A DNA stretch of 9,555 nt from contig DASPJR010000102.1 in NCBI GenBank assembly GCA_035628505.1, forward strand, positions 1 through 9,555, in the 5' to 3' direction. A program made the translations under genes and the position numbers. The first letter of the stretch is position 1. Every line of letters starts with the position of its first letter. Origin of the DNA: DASPJR01 sp035628505 (GTDB lineage: Bacteria > Planctomycetota > SZUA-567 > H5-PLA8). Positions 6,087 through 9,555 of the stretch are shown here, one piece after another. A model generated the notes under the pieces. It saw nothing but the letters and a program-made list of their open reading frames with translations. It made no database searches and was not told the origin of the DNA.

Positions 6087-7244
6087 TTGTCCAACTCAAC
6101 CGCGGAAACCGAACATTCCTCCGGAAAAGCACCGCTGAAAAAAGACTGGATCAACATTCTGTTCCTCACGTTCACGCCCGTCCTGGGTGTCCCGGTGCTT
6201 GCCTGGTACACATACCAGGTGGGATTCCAATGGTGGATGTTCGGCCTTTTCTTCGCGTTGTACTGCCTGGTTGGACTTTCAATCTGCGCCGGATACCACC
6301 GTTACTTTTCGCACAAGAGTTACGACTGTTCGCCCGCGGTTCAGGTGTTCTACGCGATCTTCGGAGCGATGGCGGCTCAGAATTCAATTCTGCAGTGGTC
6401 ACGCGGACACCGCCTGCATCACTCCTACTCCGAACAGGAATGGGATCCATACAGCATCAAGCGCGGCTTCTGGTGGGCGCATATGATCTGGATTTTTTAC
6501 CACGATCAAGGCGCCAGCAGGCTCGACAACGTAAAGGATCTTGCGCGAAACCCCGTCGTCCAATGGCAGGACCGCTGGTATCGCTCGCTTGTGATAGGTG
6601 TCGGCTTTGGACTCCCGGCACTGATCGGATGGTATTTCGGCGACGCGATCGCCGGCCTCCTCTGGGGAGGATTCCTGCGCGTCGTGTTCGTTCATCACTC
6701 AACGTTTTTCGTTAATTCGCTCGCGCACCACACCGGTTCGCCGACGTACGACGATGCAGCGACTGCGCGCGATAATTTTGCGGTGGCGCTGCTGACATTC
6801 GGCGAAGGCTACCACAGTTTCCATCACCGCTTTCCCTCGGATTTCCGCAACGGCGTGCGCTGGTACCATTGGGATCCGGCAAAATGGTTCATCAAAGGCC
6901 TGAGCGCTGTGGGGCTCGCGAGCAATCTGCGCGCGACCGAAGCACCGCGAATTGAACAGACCCGCATGGAAGTCGCCGTCAAGCTGCTGGAAGCCAGACT
7001 CGCGCGAGCCGAGCCGAGCCTTGGATCGGAGATCCGCGCGCGCATTGACCGTACGCGTACGGCCTTCGAAGGGGCAATGGCACTCTGGCGCAAGCAAAAA
7101 GAAGAACGGCAGCAGGGATTGGCCGGACAGTGGAAAGAGACGCAGCGCAATTACCGAATCCGCATCAAGCAGGCGCGGCGTGAATGGCGCGAGGTGCTGC
7201 GCGCCTGCGAGCGGCTGACGAACTCAACCGAGACGGCTGTGTGA
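6087..7244 (+). CDS. Membrane fatty acyl desaturase (acyl-CoA delta-9 type) with C-terminal coiled coil
   Basis: The 385-residue protein should insert a double bond into saturated acyl chains using a di-iron centre in the membrane. The His boxes of the stearoyl-CoA desaturase family are all present: HRYFSH (71-76), HRLHH (108-112), NSLAHH (210-215) and GYHSFHH (241-247), with WDPYS after the second box as usual. Hydrophobic segments lie at about 24-44, 50-68, 84-100 and 168-205. The start is a TTG with a good Shine-Dalgarno. The catalytic part ends near residue 285. The remaining 100 residues, up to 385, are charged and helical (rich in Arg, Glu, Lys), probably a coiled coil, and longer than the short tail usual for bacterial members. 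The electron donor is not encoded nearby. The gene converges on the inositol-phosphate synthase gene with 6 bp between stops. Head-group or chain specificity cannot be read. Confidence 0.92.
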   Translation: MSNSTAETEHSSGKAPLKKDWINILFLTFTPVLGVPVLAWYTYQVGFQWWMFGLFFALYCLVGLSICAGYHRYFSHKSYDCSPAVQVFYAIFGAMAAQNSILQWSRGHRLHHSYSEQEWDPYSIKRGFWWAHMIWIFYHDQGASRLDNVKDLARNPVVQWQDRWYRSLVIGVGFGLPALIGWYFGDAIAGLLWGGFLRVVFVHHSTFFVNSLAHHTGSPTYDDAATARDNFAVALLTFGEGYHSFHHRFPSDFRNGVRWYHWDPAKWFIKGLSAVGLASNLRATEAPRIEQTRMEVAVKLLEARLARAEPSLGSEIRARIDRTRTAFEGAMALWRKQKEERQQGLAGQWKETQRNYRIRIKQARREWREVLRACERLTNSTETAV

Positions 7245-7250
7245 TGCAGC

Positions 7251-8333
7251 TCAGCGCGGTTCATCGCCACGGATGAAAGCCTCGGTCTTCTCGCGCGCTT
7301 CGCAGTCCGTGTACTGTTTCGGCGGCGACTTCATAAAGTAACTCGATGGGCTCGGCAGCGCCCCGCCGATACCGCGGTCCAGGGCCAGTTTCACACAGCG
7401 GACCGCGTCGATGACCACTCCGGCCGAGTTCGGCGAATCCCAGACTTCAAGCTTGAGCTCGCAGTTGAGCGGAACGTTGCCGAATGCCGTGCCTTCCATG
7501 CGGATGTAGCAGAACTTGCGATCCTGCAGCCACGGCACGTAATCGCTGGGCCCCACATGCGTGTTGCCGTCCGGAAGGGCATAGTCGAGCTGGCTTGTGA
7601 CGGCGTTGGTCTTTGAGATTTTCTTCGATTCAAGCCGCTCGCGCTCGAGCATGTTGATGAAATCGGTGTTGCCACCGAAGTTGAGCTGGTACATGCGTTC
7701 GACGCGCACGCCACGTTCGCGAAAGAGATTGGTGAGTACGCGGTGCGTGATGGTGGCGCCGACCTGCGACTTGATGTCGTCGCCGATGATCGGAACTTTA
7801 TGCTTCTCGAAACGCTTGCGCCACGACTCGCGCGAGGCAAGGAAGACGGGAATGCAGTTCACGTATCCGCAGCCGGCCTTGAGCGCCTGCTCGGCGTAGA
7901 ACTCGCTGGCCTTTTCAGATCCGACGGGCAGGTACGAAACCGCTACGTCGGTGCCGCTGTTCTTGAGCTCGCGCCAGACTTCGATGGGCTTCTCGCGTGA
8001 TTCAATGACGACATTACGCAGGTATTTGCCGAGTCCGTCTAACGTGGGTCCGCGCTGCACGCGGACGCTCAGCGGCGGAACGTCAGCGAACTTGAAGGTA
8101 TTGTTAGGAGCCGAAAAGATCGCTTCGCCGAGATCGCTGCCAACTTTTTCGGCGTGAATGTCGAATGCGGCTGAGAACTCGATGTCGCTGACGTGGTAGC
8201 CGCCAAGATCAACATGCATCAAACCCGGAACAGATTCGGATTCTGCAGCATCCTTATAGAAGTGGACGCCCTGGATAAAGGAGGAAGCGCAGTTTCCAGC
8301 ACCGATGATTGCGACGCGAATTTTTCTTTTCAT
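7251..8333 (-). CDS. ino1: Inositol-3-phosphate synthase (myo-inositol-1-phosphate synthase)
   Basis: This NAD-dependent enzyme converts glucose 6-phosphate to 1L-myo-inositol 1-phosphate, the first step to inositol lipids or inositol-based solutes. The 360-residue length fits the short prokaryotic form, close to the mycobacterial enzyme. Residues 5-17 carry the Rossmann start RVAIIGAGNCASS. GDDIKSQVGATITHR (184-198) is the family signature, followed by YQLNFGGNTDF (215-225). The C-terminal region MEGTAFGNVPLNCELKLEVWD and DSPNSAG (279-304) is also typical. I chose the ATG at 8333 because the Rossmann strand begins five residues later. A GTG at 8363 would add ten residues with no homology and an Arg/Gly-rich look. 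The Shine-Dalgarno is weak (TGGAA). The substrate Lys is probably among those in the GDDIKSQ and ELKLEVWD segments. The gene is monocistronic as seen here. Confidence 0.93.
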   Translation of the reverse strand: MKRKIRVAIIGAGNCASSFIQGVHFYKDAAESESVPGLMHVDLGGYHVSDIEFSAAFDIHAEKVGSDLGEAIFSAPNNTFKFADVPPLSVRVQRGPTLDGLGKYLRNVVIESREKPIEVWRELKNSGTDVAVSYLPVGSEKASEFYAEQALKAGCGYVNCIPVFLASRESWRKRFEKHKVPIIGDDIKSQVGATITHRVLTNLFRERGVRVERMYQLNFGGNTDFINMLERERLESKKISKTNAVTSQLDYALPDGNTHVGPSDYVPWLQDRKFCYIRMEGTAFGNVPLNCELKLEVWDSPNSAGVVIDAVRCVKLALDRGIGGALPSPSSYFMKSPPKQYTDCEAREKTEAFIRGDEPR

Positions 8334-8740
8334 TTTGTTTCCAGGCCCCCTTCGGGCTGACACGCCGCCCGTTGCTGAAGACGCAAGCTTCGTGCAAACA
8401 CGTTCACACTTTTCACAAAGGTTGAATCTGGAGCGTTTGAGTCGCGGGCAATCACGCGAGGCGAATACTTCTGCAGAATCTGCTTTCTATATTGCAGAAC
8501 AGAACTGCATCCTGTGTAACGATTGCTGCGGCGCAGCACCTCGGAAATCCCGCTGGCAGGCAAGTGGCGGCGGCAATTACCGAAGAGGCTCGCGACACGG
8601 GAAGTTCATCCACGTTAGCCGGGTTTAGTTACGTTTGACTGGTAAATGTTTACCGCTCTTCCATTCGGTACGATTGTTGCCACTCTCAGCCGTGCTGGGA
8701 ATTTGTATCCGGACACAGCTGGATTGTGAGCAGCGACTGA
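8334..8740. other. 407-bp divergent intergenic region, no gene seen
   Basis: The region lies between the starts of the inositol-phosphate synthase (minus) and the methyltransferase (plus). Open frames crossing it run into the genes and show no domain pattern. It holds several small hairpins: TGCAG/CTGCA around 8493-8509 and TGCTGC-GGC-GCAGCA at 8524-8538, neither followed by a T-run. It also has the palindrome at 8641-8654. Both promoters should be here, but only a lone TTGACT (8635-8640) resembles a -35 element, and no -10 is found at the right spacing. Confidence 0.55.
8641..8654. promoter_or_regulatory. Inverted repeat GGTAAATGTTTACC, possible operator
   Basis: GGTAAA and TTTACC are exact inverted arms around a TG centre. 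The site directly abuts TTGACT (8635-8640) and lies 86 bases before the methyltransferase start, where a repressor dimer could act. The arms are AT-rich in a GC-rich setting. The regulator is unknown. Confidence 0.35.
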
Positions 8741-9535
8741 ATGAAATCTCAAAACGCGAGCGTGGAATCGGACGAGGCGCTGACGCGAGCCCAGATTGAA
8801 CAGCGCGTGAAGGATCTCGGCACGTGGTTTCACAATCTGGATCTCCGCGGCGTGAAGACAGCGCCCGATCATTTTCTCGGCGATTACCCGAATCTGAAAT
8901 GGCGTCATTTTGCTCACGCCATTCCCGCCGATCTCAGCGGCAAATCCGTTCTCGATATCGGCTGCAATGCCGGTTTCTATTCCATGCAGATGAAAATCCG
9001 GGGCGCCCGCCGGGTGCTCGGGATTGACTTCGACGACATCTACCTGGCCCAGGCCCGGTTTGCGGCAGACGTGAGTGGTCTGGATATCGAGTTCCTGAAA
9101 CTTTCGGTTTATGACGTCGGCGCCCTGCGCGAGAAGTTCGACCTGGTGATCTTCATGGGCGTGCTCTACCACCTGCGCCATCCGCTTCTGGCGCTGGACC
9201 TGATTCACGAGCACGTTGCCGGCGATCTAATGCTCTTCCAGTCCATGCAGCGTGGAAGCCGGAGTGTCACTCCTCTCAAGCCGGATTATCCCATCACCGA
9301 AGAGCGGATTTTCAACAAGGCCGCTTATCCGCGCCTCCATTTTGTCGAGGAACGTTACAGCAACGATCCGACGAACTGGTGGATTCCCAACCGCGCCTGC
9401 ACGGAAGCGATGCTGCGCAGCGCCGGTTTTGAAATTGCCTCACACCCGGAAGAGGAAGTGTACCTCTGCCGGCGCCGCGAGTTGCCGGACTGGTGCCGCG
9501 GAAACCAGGCCGTCTATCCCGCCCGCCCCTCCTAA
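8741..9535 (+). CDS. SAM-dependent methyltransferase (class I, DUF1698/TIGR04290-like)
   Basis: The 264-residue protein has a class I methyltransferase fold. Motif I is VLDIGCNAGFYS (70-81). An acidic end of strand 2, GIDFDD (94-99), should bind the ribose of SAM. The stretch FDLVIFMGVLYHLRHP (133-148) is the typical strand 4 region. An N-terminal helix (about 15-60, with GTWFHNLDL and WRHFAHAIP) precedes the core, as in CmoB-like and DUF1698 proteins. Overall it looks like the family I recall as TIGR04290 (Rta_06860 type), often found beside glycan or secondary-metabolite biosynthesis genes; this assignment is from memory. The acceptor is unknown. The ATG at 8741 has only a weak Shine-Dalgarno. 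The next gene starts 17 bases after the stop, so this is probably the first gene of an operon. Confidence 0.88.
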   Translation: MKSQNASVESDEALTRAQIEQRVKDLGTWFHNLDLRGVKTAPDHFLGDYPNLKWRHFAHAIPADLSGKSVLDIGCNAGFYSMQMKIRGARRVLGIDFDDIYLAQARFAADVSGLDIEFLKLSVYDVGALREKFDLVIFMGVLYHLRHPLLALDLIHEHVAGDLMLFQSMQRGSRSVTPLKPDYPITEERIFNKAAYPRLHFVEERYSNDPTNWWIPNRACTEAMLRSAGFEIASHPEEEVYLCRRRELPDWCRGNQAVYPARPS

Positions 9536-9541
9536 TATCCC

Positions 9542-9555
9542 AGGAGTTTTACATG
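9542..9555 (+). CDS. Start of the next gene (Shine-Dalgarno and ATG only)
   Basis: AGGAG (9542-9546), a 6-base spacer and an ATG at 9553-9555 end the window. The spacing is ideal and the gap from the methyltransferase stop is 17 bases, so a cotranscribed gene almost certainly begins here. Nothing of its product can be seen. Confidence 0.65.

Noticed and set aside
8615..9214. 199-codon minus-strand open frame
   Set aside because: It is antisense to the methyltransferase motif region and its sequence has no family features.
1..9555. Genome-wide UGA reassignment (alternative genetic code)
   Set aside because: TGA ends the upstream partial gene, the hydrolase, the NHL protein, the desaturase and the inositol-phosphate synthase at sensible C-termini.

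Overview
This is a bacterial chromosomal window, mostly of moderately high GC. It carries seven complete protein genes, the tail of an eighth at the left edge and the start codon of a ninth at the right edge. No RNA gene, insertion sequence or CRISPR array was seen. The gene set is: an exported alpha/beta hydrolase, an exported thioredoxin-like protein with a long helical tail, a large NHL-repeat protein with repeated SGDGGPA motifs, an acyl desaturase, a short prokaryotic-type inositol-phosphate synthase and a class I methyltransferase. This suggests an environmental Verrucomicrobia, Planctomycetes or Acidobacteria-type organism. That placement is inferred from the style of the proteins and is not proven.

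The most important feature is on the minus strand at 2340-3305. A plain ORF call would start this gene at an internal TTG (3101) and lose its first 68 residues. Read upward, the frame continues through one TGA codon (3138-3140) into a thioredoxin-like active site, a signal peptide, an ATG at 3305 and a good Shine-Dalgarno. The TGA lies exactly where the first Cys of a CxxC motif belongs, giving G-U-P-K-C-R. Immediately downstream is a perfect 7-bp hairpin with a GGUCU loop, the form of a bacterial SECIS element. I therefore read the gene as an exported UxxC selenoprotein of 321 residues. TGA also serves as the ordinary stop for most other genes here, so genome-wide recoding is not the explanation.

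Layout. 1-183: C-terminus of an unrecognised protein. 200-1354: an AT-richer gene for a DUF429 (RNase H-like) protein with an extra C-terminal domain, probably acquired. 1323-2240: an exported alpha/beta hydrolase overlapping it. 2241-2339: a convergent gap with a 9-bp tandem repeat and a hairpin. 2340-3305 (minus): the selenoprotein. 3438-5375 (minus): the NHL-repeat protein. 5376-6086: a 711-bp divergent intergenic region with three copies of a short palindrome plus A-tract motif. 6087-7244 (plus): a fatty acyl desaturase. 7251-8333 (minus): inositol-3-phosphate synthase, converging on the desaturase with 6 bp between. 8334-8740: a divergent regulatory gap. 8741-9535 (plus): a SAM-dependent methyltransferase that starts an operon continuing past the window edge.

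The desaturase and inositol-phosphate synthase both point to membrane-lipid or inositol metabolism, but they converge and are not an operon. The selenoprotein and NHL protein are both exported and lie in the same direction 132 bp apart, with no visible functional link beyond that. The Sec machinery (selA, selB, selC, selD) is not in the window and must be encoded elsewhere if the selenoprotein call is right.
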